Below are positions 44,901-54,273 of a DNA stretch of 64,000 nt, one piece after another. The notes under the pieces are model-generated. The model made no database searches and was not told the DNA's origin. It was given only the letters and a program-made list of their open reading frames with translations. Within the stretch, counting starts at the first letter, position 1; every line of letters begins with the position of its first letter. The DNA is from Tuctoria greenei (Eukaryota > Streptophyta > Magnoliopsida > Poales > Poaceae). Both the position numbers and the translations under genes were made by a program. The stretch spans positions 11,656,001 to 11,720,000 of the forward strand of contig JAYESD010000001.1 in assembly GCA_036927565.1 (NCBI GenBank). Direction: 5' to 3'.

Positions 44901-45503
44901 ATCCAAGTCTGCTATGCATTAGTTGCTCATCCAGAGAGCAATGGGCAGGTCGAGAGAGCCAATGCAGAGATCCTCAAGGGCCTCAAGACTCGCACATTCT
45001 CACAACTTGAGAAGCATGGTGCAAATTGGGTGGATGAGCTTCCGTGTGCGCTGTGGGCTAGCCGGACATCAACTAGGCGGGCCACGGGGGAAACGCCTTT
45101 CTTCTTGGTGTACGGGGCAGAGGCCGTCCTCCCCCCAGAAATTACCATGGGCTCCCCCCGTGCCCACAGGTACGACAAAGCCGCGCAGGACCAACTCCGG
45201 TGTGAAGACCTGGACCTCGTCGATGAGGGACGAGTGCGAGCGGCTCTCCGAAATGCACGGTACAGGCAGGCGCTCCGGCGCTACCATCAGAGGACCGTGC
45301 GGAGTAGGGAGCTAAAGGTAGACGACCTGGTGTTGCGCCGCATACTCTCCCGGGAAGGGTCTAACAAACTCTCCCCCAGCTGGGAGGGTCCCTTCCGGGT
45401 AACAGAGGTTTGCCGCCCAGGATGCGTCCGCCTGGCTACGGAGGATGGACATCAATTACCCAACCCATGGAACATCGAGCACCTCCGTAAGTTCTACCCC
45501 TAG
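42000..45503 (+). CDS. Element B pol: RT, RNase H, second RNase H, integrase
   Basis: The frame is open from the UAG to TAG 45501-45503, with the first ATG at 42039; residues are counted from it. Reverse transcriptase comes first, with LLDVYSGFHQI (about 118) and the catalytic YVDD (about 182). The gypsy RNase H follows, with YYVSEVLHEAKTRY (about 427). A second RNase H comes next, with LYFDGSSRKQG (about 548) and NNMAEYEALIFG. The integrase has an HHCC region (about 807-850) and a catalytic core with GLDFLGPF (about 876), TDNGTQF (about 934) and the E of GQVERAN. The C-terminus ends WNIEHLRKFYP with no chromodomain. The dual RNase H and missing chromodomain mark the Tat lineage. A C run at 43153-43172 encodes a Pro stretch. 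All catalytic motifs look intact. Confidence 0.93.
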   Translation, partial: ECAPITFLRDNVDVFAWQPSQMPGIPREVIEHHLKIYPDARPVQQKPRKQSIEQQNFIREEIKKLLDAGFIREVHHPRWLANPVVVPKASGKLRMCIDYTNLNKACPKDPFPLPRIDKIVDSTSGCDLLCLLDVYSGFHQIPMSREDEEQTAFITVDGLYCYVSMPYGLKNALPTFVRAMHKTFGDVIRDLVEVYVDDIVVKIRDSTSLLDNLARVFSKLSMTRTMLNPDKCVFGVSAGKLLSFLVSHRGIEANPQKIKAIELMRPPTRIKDVQKLAGCLAALSRFISRLAERALPFFKILWKSGPFEWTEEAEVAFQELKKHLTTLPIMVAPKPGEPLLLYITATTEVVSMVLVAERPELLRQQAPEGAPEGEAEPQGPNPEETPPPPPPAVSSSDQVPYGSQPPEAQLDPGSHIHQDAHALQGAPDPPGRVRTSQRPVYYVSEVLHEAKTRYLEVHKLLYAVLIASRKLRHYFQAHQVSVVTSFPLETILHSPNSTGNIDKWAAELAEFELEFLPRHAVKSQALADFLAEWTPSPSNPGGPDNGETVPKAPVFTKTPWTLYFDGSSRKQGVGVGVLLLTPTGEQFKYMVRLNFKATNNMAEYEALIFGMKTALTLNVRQLMAKGDSQLIIKQAKGECSCNDPQLAAYLLHVRKLEKDFEVLDLCHVPRADNSVADDLSTKASTGAPVPQGVFASTLPRPTARAAEPGEGDEPSTSKLAVPATLLPWSPPRIVCATGGSELPGAQDPEAQASPDAWISEVRDYLKDNILPEEHDLVEMIVRMAKRYTLVEGDLYRCGANDILLRCITREEGCDLLAEIHGGECGNHASSRTLVGKAFRHGFYWPTTLQDVAEMVKRCKACQFHAKQIHTPAQALQMIPPSWPFTVWGLDFLGPFPRAVRGFQHLYIAVDKFTKWPEAAPVVTINKQSAVKFIKLIVCRFGVPNRIITDNGTQFTSAAFQEYCEDLGIQVCYALVAHPESNGQVERANAEILKGLKTRTFSQLEKHGANWVDELPCALWASRTSTRRATGETPFFLVYGAEAVLPPEITMGSPRAHRYDKAAQDQLRCEDLDLVDEGRVRAALRNARYRQALRRYHQRTVRSRELKVDDLVLRRILSREGSNKLSPSWEGPFRVTEVCRPGCVRLATEDGHQLPNPWNIEHLRKFYP

Positions 45504-45585
45504 ACCAGGGTTGGGGCAATGCTATTTCATTGTAAAAGTTACATACTGTCTCAGGACATCACTTAGGATAAGGGGATGGGGCTCT

Positions 45586-45634
45586 GAGTGCACATTCCAC
45601 TTAGCCTGGTCCAGAACCCTAAGTAGGTGCACTC
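45586..45634 (+). other. Element B 3' hairpin motif, copy 1
   Basis: The outer stem is GAGTGCAC/GTGCACTC. The inner stem is CTTAG-cct-GGT / ACC-CTAAG around the loop CCAGA. It lies 83 bases downstream of the pol stop. Confidence 0.85.
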
Positions 45635-45985
45635 GACTCCATGTGACACCCAGGCCGGGTTATTCCCCTTGTAAAGTTTGCTCCATATTATGAGAAACTA
45701 CAATAAAAGAATGTTGTCCTGCTTGGTATAGGGTTTGTCAATTCAAAAATTATCTTTAATTTTTATGATGTTGCTGAAAGCCCGCCATAGCTTGTGATCT
45801 ATCATGAGCGCTGTCGTTTTTCCCCTGCTTTAGCAATAGTGGGAGCCTTGCTTTCTGGACTGTAGGTGGGGTTGCTTGAGGTACCTGCAATGCTCCTGGG
45901 GCCTCGGATGTTCCAATACTCAGGGGCCTGTGTCTCCAGATGGTCTCCCCCGGAAAAGGCTTACGCCGAGCGGGAGGTCCAGGGC

Positions 45986-46024
45986 CACAGCCTGCTTAGC
46001 CTGGTCCCGTACCCTAAGCCTGTG
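45986..46024 (+). other. Element B 3' hairpin motif, copy 2
   Basis: The same inner motif CTTAG-cct-GGT ... ACC-CTAAG occurs, with a different outer stem CACAG/CTGTG. It lies about 400 bases after copy 1. The intervening 45635-45985 is non-coding. Confidence 0.85.
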
Positions 46025-46269
46025 CGCTCTGCCTCCCCAGTGCTACAGCCGAGTACTGGGGGCCAGATGGTCCACCCTTGGGTAGTATGGACGACGAGTC
46101 CTAGGCGCAGAAGCACTGAATTACCCAAGCCCCACGAGTTAGCCCAGGATCGTAAGTCAAGCGACACTACAAAAAGAGCAGGGGCAAAGTGACCAGCGGA
46201 CAAAATTACTTCTCTTTTTTGATCTATGTATAGGTCTTTGAGGAAGTTATTCCAGCAACCACCGCCAGA

Positions 46270-46694
46270 GTACCCGCGAAGACAGTGGGCATCGCCGGAC
46301 TGGAGCTCCGGCGGCACCCCCGGGGGGCCCGCTGTCGACCTCTCGCTAAAGATGGCGGGCACCGCCGGACTGGAGCTCCGGCGACACCCCCAGGGGGCCC
46401 GCTGTCGACCTCTCACTGAAGAATGGCGGGCACCGCTGGCCTGAAGCTCCGGCGGCACCCCCAGGGGGCCCGCTGTCGACCTCTCACTGAAGAATGGCGG
46501 GCACCGCCATCCTGAAGCTCCGGCGGCACCCCCAGGGGTCCGCTGTCGACCTCTTACTGAAGAATGGCGGCCACCACCGGCCTGAAGCTCCGGCCGCACC
46601 CCCAGGGGGGCCTGCTGTTGACCCCTCACTGAAGATGGCGGGCACCGCCGGACTGAAGCTCCGGCGGCACCCCCAGGGGGCCCGCTGTCGACGT
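46270..46694. repeat. Element B tandem array, six ~72-bp hairpin units
   Basis: Six units of the type GCGGGCACCGCCGGACTGAAG, then CTCCGGCGGCACCCCCAGGG, then GGCCCGCTGTCGACCTCTCA. Each unit contains CCGCCGGA ... TCCGGCGG, an 8-base stem with a short loop, then the palindromic CCCCCAGGGGG. Units differ from one another by a few bases. The array lies between pol and the antisense gene. The stretch 46700-47015 after it is non-coding. Confidence 0.9.
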
Positions 46695-47015
46695 ACCTGC
46701 ATACTCAGCTACGCCAATGCAACCTATGCATCCTAGGCTCCCCCTGCACCCGTCCGCCCTAAGTCCTAAGTGTATGACAGGTGTGCCCACAATAACTGGC
46801 CACGCCTATCAGGGGGCCATACTTTGGGGGACGGCAGGTCCTGGAAGTTAAGGAACAACAAGCAGTTGAAAGACATTGCTGGAAATAAAAGCAAGCTGAG
46901 TATAAAAGGGCACCACAGACAGATTTTTTATTACACAAATAAAAAGTTTGTCACCACAGCCAGCCACAAAAAAAAAACAGAAAGACAAAAACTTAAACAG
47001 ACGCCCGGGGAGCCC

Positions 47016-48476
47016 TCAGCCGCTCCGCTGGAACCTTGAGGCGATGAGTGCCACCGCATCCGAGACTTCAGACTTGGCGGCCTCTTCCCTCTCGGCGATG
47101 GGCCCCTCGAGGACCGGCTGCAGGGAGACGTCGGGGTACCAGCTCCGGTAGCAGGAAAGGATGTGTGTCGCCACCTCCTTCACCAGCATCCGTCCCTCAG
47201 CCTCCAGCTGGTTGTCGAGGATGGCCCCCAGCGAGCGCATCCTCGAGCTGGTGGAGTCAAGCGCCGGGAACACCTAACTCACCTCCTGCGCCGACTCCCC
47301 CACGCGCGCCGGACTAAAGCCGAGCGGCACCAGAGCCGAGACGGCACCGCCAAGGAACTCCCAGACCTTCTGGGCCTCGGCGGAGCGCGCCGCCCGGAGC
47401 TCCTCCACCTCCTGCTGGGCCGCTGCCAGCGCCCGGGGGCCGCTGCCCAGGAACAGTTTCTCCTTGGCCGCCAGGGCCCTCTCCCGCTCACCGACCCCCG
47501 CCTCGCGGCGGTCCAAGTCACCCTCCTTGAGGGCGACGTTGAACTCGCAGTCCAGGAGGGCCTGGCGCTCGACAGACTAGGCCTGCTGCGCCTCGGCCAC
47601 GGCGGCTTCCCGGTGGTCCAACTCGGCGGCGCGGACTCTCGCCCCTTCCTGCTGGAGGATGAGCCCGCGGTAGGTCGCCTCCACTTTGGCCTGCTTCGCC
47701 GCCAGCTCCTGCTCCCGTTCGGCTAGAGCAGCCTCCCGGAGGGACATCGGGTGCTGAAGGTCCTCGCAGTCCTGGAGGCGGGAGCTGGCCTCAGCGTGGA
47801 TGGCCTCGGCGTTAGCCTTCAGCTTCTGGGTGATAATGTCCAGTTAGGCGATGAGGTCGCGCTCCTGCTCGAGGATCTTCATCTTCTCCCGAACGACTGC
47901 CTCCCGCTGGGCCGCCCGGCTCTTCACCAGCCGGTCCGGGCCTCCAGGGTCCTCCCCCATTCCCGGAGCTGGTCGTCCTCGTCCTCGAGCCGCCCTTTCA
48001 CCCGGGCAAGGGCCGACTGGGCCTGCCGGAAGCCGGAGTAGGCCACGGCCATAGCCTCGGACAGGGGGAGAGGCTCCGCCGTAGCAGCGGGCCCCTGCCT
48101 CCCCGCTTCCTCAATGTCGTCCTCCATTTGGAGGACCACTAGGGAGGCGGGGACCAGGGCCCCCTCCCGGATGGCAGCACCCGGGGCGGTGGCGCCAGCC
48201 GACGTAGCAGTGTTGGAGGGCGCGACAGCATCGGCCGACACGGAGTAGCCGGTGGACGCGGAGTCATTGGCAGGCGCGGCGGCGGTTGTCGGCGCGCGCG
48301 GCTGGGCTTCGGCAGCCGCTGCGGGGATCTCAGGCACGGAGGCCTGAGGTACCCCGGCGGCAGCAGCCTGGTGCACCAGAGCAGGGCCCGAGGCAGCAGA
48401 CGATCCCCGCGAGCCGGCTGGAGCGGCAGACTCCCCAGCAGAAGTGCCCGAGGGTGGTGGAGTAGCTGTGGTGGCG
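47016..48476 (-). pseudogene. Element B antisense gene, exon 2 (coiled-coil)
   Basis: Minus-strand continuation after the intron. It starts with an Ala/Pro/Ser-rich region (about 48470-48150), then has a charged coiled-coil region with the word YSGFRQAQSALARVKGRLEDE, and ends with the conserved tail VWEFLGGAVSALVPLGFSP and a final LIASRFQRSG near 47016. The frame shifts near 47930 relative to element A and has stops near 47845 (LIA-stop-LD), 47577-47579 (QQA-stop) and 47275. It is therefore broken here even though pol is intact. The QQA-UAG is shared with A. Confidence 0.75.
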
Positions 48477-48563
48477 CTGAAACCAAGCAAACTCAGACCA
48501 TAAGAGATTGACAGGGTAGGCACACAGCAAAGAACACCCAAGGTAAAATCTGAGCAGGCTTAC
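48477..48563 (-). other. Element B antisense gene, intron
   Basis: An 87-base intron on the minus strand with donor CCCCG/GTAAGCC and acceptor TTGGTTTCAG/CGCC. Element A has an intron of the same length at the same place. Confidence 0.8.
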
Positions 48564-49992
48564 CGGGGGACGGTGAAGTTCCACCGCTTCCCGAAAGGGT
48601 TGGGGGGTTCGGACCCCCCGAACCCGCGACGGGGGCCCCTGAGTGTGCTGGGGGACCCTGTGGTGATGGTGTCGGCGGCACCCCCGAGGTGTGGCGCCCC
48701 TCTGAACGGAGAGGGAACACTGGGGTCCTGTCGACGTCGAGGAGCTTCCCCCTCTTGCGTGTGGAGGACTCGGGCGGCAAAGTGGCGCCATCGGCGCCCC
48801 CTAGCGACGAGTGCGGCAGGGCTCTGGAGTCCTGACGAGGGGCAGAGGGGGCCGGCGGCGGCGACCGGGCGCGCTTCTTGGGGGACGGGTCCAGCACCGG
48901 AACCGGCACCTTCCCCTTCCCCTTATCGCCTGGGGCGACGACGCCACCCCATGGATGGTGCTGGGGGCCGCTCGAGGAGTCGTCGCTTGAAGAACCAACG
49001 TCGCTTAAGTGAGCCTCGCCTCCCTCAGCGTTGTCGACAATGTTAACCCCCCGGAACGGGTCCCTGATCTGGCGCCGCGCTAGCCCAGACTCGTCAAGGG
49101 TCGGCATCGTCTTCAGCAGCTGCCTCCTCAGCTCGGAGTCCGAGCACAAGGGGCGGCAGGCCGACGGAAGAGCAAGTGCCTCAACGGAGATGTTGTCGAG
49201 GTAGACCTGGGTCAGCATGTCGAGCAGCTGCTGCTCGCCCAGGTTGGAGCTGGGGCCGGTCTCGAGCCGGGTGCAGTCCGACAGGCCGGTGAATATCGAC
49301 GTCGGACGGGCGCCGTGCTGAAGCGGAGCTATGCGGCGGGACATGAAGTCCCTTAGCACCATGGCAGACGACAGCCCGTGGTCCGCCAACATCTGGATCC
49401 TCTCCAGCACCAGGTTGAACGCCTCCTCCAGCTCTGGGCGCTCCTCCCAGAATGATCGCTCGGAGTAGGGGATCCCGGTGGGGAGGCACATCCGGTCATG
49501 GGCCTCGACCTTGGCGATCATCCAATCTTCACGCCACAGCTCCCACCTCGCGGAGTTGAAGGAAGCAATGTACCTCGTGGGGACCTTTGTCCAGCGCTGG
49601 AAGTAGTAGGCGCCGAGGTGCTCCTTCGAACTCCTGCCGGTGGCCCTCAGTACAAAAAAGTACTGGAAGAGCTTCACCCACGGCATCACCCCTACGAACA
49701 TCTCGCAGAGGTGAGCGAAGACCACCAGCATGGCGATCGAGTTCGGTGCGAGGTGGTGGAGTTGGAGGCCGAAGGTCTCCAGGAGCATGACCAGGAAGGC
49801 GGATGCTGGCGGAACAAAGCCGGCCAGCACGTACGACGAGAAGAGGACCATCTCCCCGGTGGAGAGGCTCAGCGGGAGCCTCCCGGGACGGAGCCACAAC
49901 TCCCGCTCAGGAGTATGCCAGCCGAGAAGCCGGCGCATGGGGGCCAGGTCAGTGGGCCTGGACAACCTGGACTTGGGCAAGATGCTCGCCAT
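48564..49992 (-). CDS. Element B antisense gene, exon 1 (PF04195-like)
   Basis: Minus-strand ORF from ATG 49992 (MASILPKSRLSRPTDL), open to the splice donor. Residues about 45-130 match the Putative gypsy type transposon domain (PF04195): FSSYVLAGFVPPASAFLV, the hallmark GLQLHHLAPNSI, HLCEMFVGVMPWVKLFQYFF and a KEHLGAYYFQ segment. A middle region follows, then a Pro/Ser-rich basic stretch with PSPKKRARSPPP (a possible nuclear localisation signal). Upstream, GCATAAAAAGAG near 50118 (minus) is a TATA candidate about 125 bases before the ATG. These additional ORFs are typical of Tat elements; the function is unknown. The exon itself is uninterrupted. Confidence 0.82.
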
Positions 49993-50539
49993 GAGGATTG
50001 AGGGAGGAGGCTCTGGACTGGGAGACTAGGAACTAGAGCGCAAGAACTAGGCTTGAGGCAAAAGCACGAGCGCAAGGATGCAGAGGCGGGAGAAAGGACC
50101 CCCAGGGGAAAAGTTCTCTTTTTATGCACCCCTGCAGGCCAACAGGCGCAAAAGCGTGGATCACCGCAGCCTCAGTAGAAGAGTAATGAACCCGTATGGG
50201 AAATGACATGAGGGCCCGGGTCGCTCAACGAAGAAGGCGAGCCGGTCAGCTAGCCATGCGGGAGGTAACTCGGCGGTTTCCGAAAGGGCAAAAGCAGCGG
50301 AAGTGCAGGAGTTGCCCTGGGAACCGTCGCAGTTAAAGCACGATCGAAGGCAGGAGTCACGTCACGCGGCGCCTGTTCAGCACCTTCACTTACCGGAAGG
50401 GGACACGTCGCCTCAACAGTAGGGGTGTGTTGCCTGGGGAACTGCCTCAAAGTGGAATCGGAAGAGTTGCGCGGGAAGAAAAGGAAGAAGACCCCACCTG
50501 CGGTATCGACGACTCTCTCGAGGTGGGCTCGGGGGCCAC
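49993..50539. other. Element B region between antisense gene and 3' LTR, with polypurine tracts
   Basis: This is non-coding. It holds the leader and TATA candidate of the antisense gene, a purine tract (GAAGAAAAGGAAGAAG near 50474), and GGGGGCCAC directly before the 3' LTR, the likely plus-strand priming tract. Confidence 0.6.
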
Positions 50540-51576
50540 TGTCGGTACCCTGCAGACCGGGTACCCCTGCGCACAGGAGAAAACCACTAAGGACTCCGCC
50601 TCTGCCTAAGAGGCTGAATCCGAGGCTGCCACATCGAGGAGGGAATGACCAGATCCTACCTCCCCGTCAGGGGAGGCTCCCAAGCTGCCATGTGGCTGGC
50701 AGGACCGGACCCACGCCTTCCCGCTGAGGCGGGCTCTAGAGCCACCACGTGGCCAATCGGGACCTCAGAGCCAAGCCCACGTCCTCGCAGGGGAAGGCAC
50801 CGGAGCTACCACGTGGCCTGCAGGGCTGAGCCCCCACCCCTCCATAGGGGTGGGCTCCGAATGCGCCACGTGGCCTGTTCCATCAAGTGCTTTACTTCCC
50901 GCAGAGGTAGGCTCCGGCGCAACCACGTGGCGGATGGCCTACTCAGTACGGTAGGAAGCTGTAGTAAAGGAACGCGTGCCCTGCTTAGGTAGGCATTAAG
51001 TACGCGCACCTTGCCCAGGCAGGCTGAGTCGCGCTTGCGAAAGTCAAGGCTCCAGTGTCCTATCTTGTCCAAGTAGCCGGTACAGACCCACGCCGCAAGA
51101 CGGACGAATGGGCCGCGAGGACAAGACGGATGAGTCGTGCACGACCATCATCACCAGCTATGTGTAGCCCTGGCGCACGACGCGGCGGGACGGCGCATTG
51201 ACACCCCTACCAAAGGGAAGTAGATAGCAATTAATCCTAGATCTTGTATAGGATTTGGCTCTCCCCAGGACCACCTGTCGGGTACTGGGACCCACCTTGT
51301 GACTGCAGAGTCCTTGAACTATAAAAGGGCTCTGCAGACAACCTTCGCAGGGGACGAAAAATTAGACCAAGGCTCATACACGCTCAAGCAAGGCAATACA
51401 CAAAGACTCCCGTGGACGTAGGGTATTACGCTCCGGCGGCCCGAACCACGTAAATCCCTTGTGTTCATCATCATGCTGTGTTTGATCTCCTGGGACTAGC
51501 CCTCGTGAATCCAAAGAACCTCCGCGGGCTGCTCTCTAAGTAGGTCCGGGGGAAGTGTCGTTTACGACCTTCGACA
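50540..51576 (+). mobile_element. Element B 3' LTR
   Basis: A 1037-base LTR from TGTCGGTACC to CCTTCGACA, a copy of 38364-39399. TATA box CTATAAAAG at 51319. It is followed by AAGGC, where element A's interrupted LTR resumes. Confidence 0.94.
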
Positions 51577-51581
51577 AAGGC

Positions 51582-51763
51582 AATACACAAACACTCCCGT
51601 GGACGTAGGGTGTTACGCTCTGGCAGCCTGAACCACGTAAACCCTCTGTGTTCGTCATCTCGCTGCACTGAATCTCCAAGGACTAGCCCTCGTGAATCCA
51701 AAGAACCTTCGTGGGCTGCTCTCTAAGCAGGTCTGGGGGAAGTGTCGTTTAAGAGCTTCGACA
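51582..51763 (+). mobile_element. Element A 5' LTR, second part
   Basis: This is the remainder of the LTR broken at 38363. It aligns with the last ~180 bases of the 3' LTR at 62751-63946 and ends CTTCGACA. It is followed by the primer binding site TTTGGCGCGCCAGGTAGGGGG at 51764. Confidence 0.93.
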
Positions 51764-51816
51764 TTTGGCGCGCCAGGTAGGGGGCTTTTTCCCCATGAAG
51801 ATTTCCACCAGCAGCA

Positions 51817-54270
51817 ATGGTGAACGGCCATTCCAACGCCGGTACATCTAGGCCGCAGTCACGGCGACAGGCAGTAGCTGAGGACCAGGTATCATCTCGC
51901 TCTAGAGTGGGATCCCACCGTGACATCCAGGCTGCAGGCCGGCACACCACACCACGGCGTACTCCAGCCGTGACGGCAGCTACGGCGCTGCCGGCAGCGA
52001 GCCTGGAGAGTGCGCTCGCTACTCCACAACCCACCTGCTAGAGATGCTCCTCGGGGAGCAGCTCAGCAGTGGATCAACGACGTCGAACACCTCGTCACCG
52101 CTGCGCTCAACGCACCTCCACCAAGGGAGACACATGCCCAGCTGATGCATGTGTCATTGTCACGGACTCCAACAGTTGACCGATGGACGGCAAACTCGCG
52201 CTCGACCAGGATCTCGACAACAGACCTGAGAACCGGGCTGCAGCACCGCAGGTCGGGAGAAGACTGCCGAGTCACCATCGAGTGACAGAGGGAGCGGCAG
52301 CGCAACCTCGAGGCAGATTACAGTGCGCCGGGCCATGAGCCCCAGGCTCACGCCGTGCCTCCACCATACCAGGCGTACGTCGCGCCTCCACCTCAATAGG
52401 CGTATGCTGCACCACCCCAGCCTCAGGTGTACACAGGCCCACCTGCTCACCAGGGGTATGCAGTGCCACGACCGGTGCCAACCAGCCCCACCCAAGGGTG
52501 TGCAGCTCTGGCACCTCACCTCCGTTTCGTGGTCTGGCCACGAAAGTTCCAGCCACATGCCAGAGAAGTATGACGGGAGCGTCAACCCAAGCAAGTTCCT
52601 GCAGATCTACTCCACCGCGATACTAGCTGTAGGAGGCGACAAGGCCATCATGGCTAACTACTTCCCCGTCGTCCTGACCGACCCAACCCGGTCATGGCTC
52701 ATGAACCTGCCCCAGGGGTCCATAACCTCCTAGGATGAGCTATGCCGACAGTTCGTGGCGAACTTCGGCAGTTCATACAAGCGCCCCGGCACAGAGCTTG
52801 ACCTCCACGCCGTCAGACAGCGCGCTGGAGAGTCGTTGCGATCGTTCATCCAGCGGTTCTCTCAGGTACGGAACACCATCACTCATGTCGCTAGTGCATC
52901 AGTTATTGTTGCGTTCAGGCAGGGTGTGAGGGACAATAAGATGCTCGAGAAGCTAGCCACGCACGAAGTGTGTGATGTCTCCGAGCTGTTCGCTCTGGCG
53001 GACGGATGTGCTAGGGCAGCCGAGGGACGCAACTGTCACTCCCAACCTTCCTCAGAGGCAAGGGAGGCCACGCCGACTGAGGAAGGAGCCCCTGCAAAGA
53101 GCAGCAACAAGAAGAAGAAGAAGGGCAATGGCAAGAACAAGCCAAAGCGCAGAGCCCATGTGATGGCGGCCCTTCCTCAGTCGACGTGGTCTCCAGAACC
53201 CGAGGAGCCTGACTTCAAGTGCCCGGTGCACCGCACAAATAGCCATAGCGCTAGCGAGTGTCGGGAAGTGAAGAAGTTCGCGAAGCACTTCCGCGAGCAG
53301 AAACAGAAGCAGCAGCGCCACGAGGGCGCACCTCCCCGCTAGAGGGAGGGCAAACAGAAGGTCGATCCTGAAAAGGAAGATGACAGTGAGATGGGCTTCC
53401 AGGAACCCTAGAGGGCGGTGAAGGCCGTCTTCGAGGGTGGCGACTCCGAGTCCAGCAGTGATAAGGAGCACCGCAAGACTCTCCACGTCATCTACGGGGG
53501 TGCCACAGATCCTACGTCCCGAAACGCAATGAAGACTCTACGACAGGCAGTGGCCGCAGTGGCCCCCGCTCCGAGCCCGGCTCCCCACCACAGGTGGATG
53601 AGCACGACAATCAGCTTCGACGCCTCTAACTGCCCGAAGAACATGGCGGGAGCAGGCGTACTCCCATTGCTGGTGTCCCCGACCATCGCTAACGTGAAGG
53701 TATTTCACGTGCTGATTGATGGTAGGGCACGCCTCAACCTCATCTCCACGGTGGCCTTCCGGAAGCTGCAGCTGCCGATGTCCCGGCTCACACCTTCGAT
53801 CCCGTTCTCAGGTGTCAGACCGGGGCAAATCCTCCCGTACGGTAACATTCACCTCCCGGTGACCTTTGGGACCCCGGAGAATTACCGTACGGAGAGCGTT
53901 TTGTTCGACGTGGAGAACGTCGACCTCCCCTTCAACACAATCATCGGAAGACCGGTGCTCTATAGGTTCATGGCTCTAGCCCACTACGGCTACCTCGTCC
54001 TGAAGATGCCGACACCTTCCGGCGTCCTCAGGGTCAGAGGGGACCCCTCAGCTGCAGTATCCGCCTTGGAGTAGCTCCAGGCGCTCGCAGCGGGAGGGCT
54101 CCGGCTCTAGGGGTGCGAAGGAGAGTCGACCAGAACAGGGTACGATGCAGCGGGCCTCCACTTCTGCACCCCGCGTGCAACCAGTCGACGACGATGTCCT
54201 GGTAAAGGTCGTCAGGATTGGCTCCGAGGCTGCCCAGACAACCCGCATCGCGGGGAACCTGGACAACAAA
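51817..54270 (+). pseudogene. Element A gag and protease, degenerate
   Basis: It starts at ATG 51817 (MVNGHSNAGTSRPQ). The N-terminal extension suffers a frameshift near 52040 and stops near 52284 and 52397. The capsid words PEKYDGSVNPSKFL and SWLMNLPQGSITS are followed by a stop near 52732; ESLRSFIQRFSQV and a Lys-rich region follow. The gag-to-protease junction is in one frame here (APPR, UAG, REGKQ), unlike in B. The protease active-site word is altered to LIDGRARLNLIS, where B has LIDGGAG. A frameshift near 54075-54120 precedes the UAG at 54271. The protein could not function as encoded. Confidence 0.85.
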
Positions 54271-54273
54271 TAG
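54271..54273 (+). other. UAG between protease and RT in element A
   Basis: The context is AACAAATAGGAACTCGCG, in phase with the downstream RT frame. It is the same site as in B and C. Confidence 0.9.

Noticed and set aside
46270..46694. Regular repeat array resembling a CRISPR
   Set aside because: The units are contiguous with no unique spacers, lie inside a plant retrotransposon, and have homologous arrays in A and C.
47163..47726. Leu-rich plus-strand ORF in element B
   Set aside because: It is the shadow of the coiled-coil exon of the antisense gene, which is the conserved frame.
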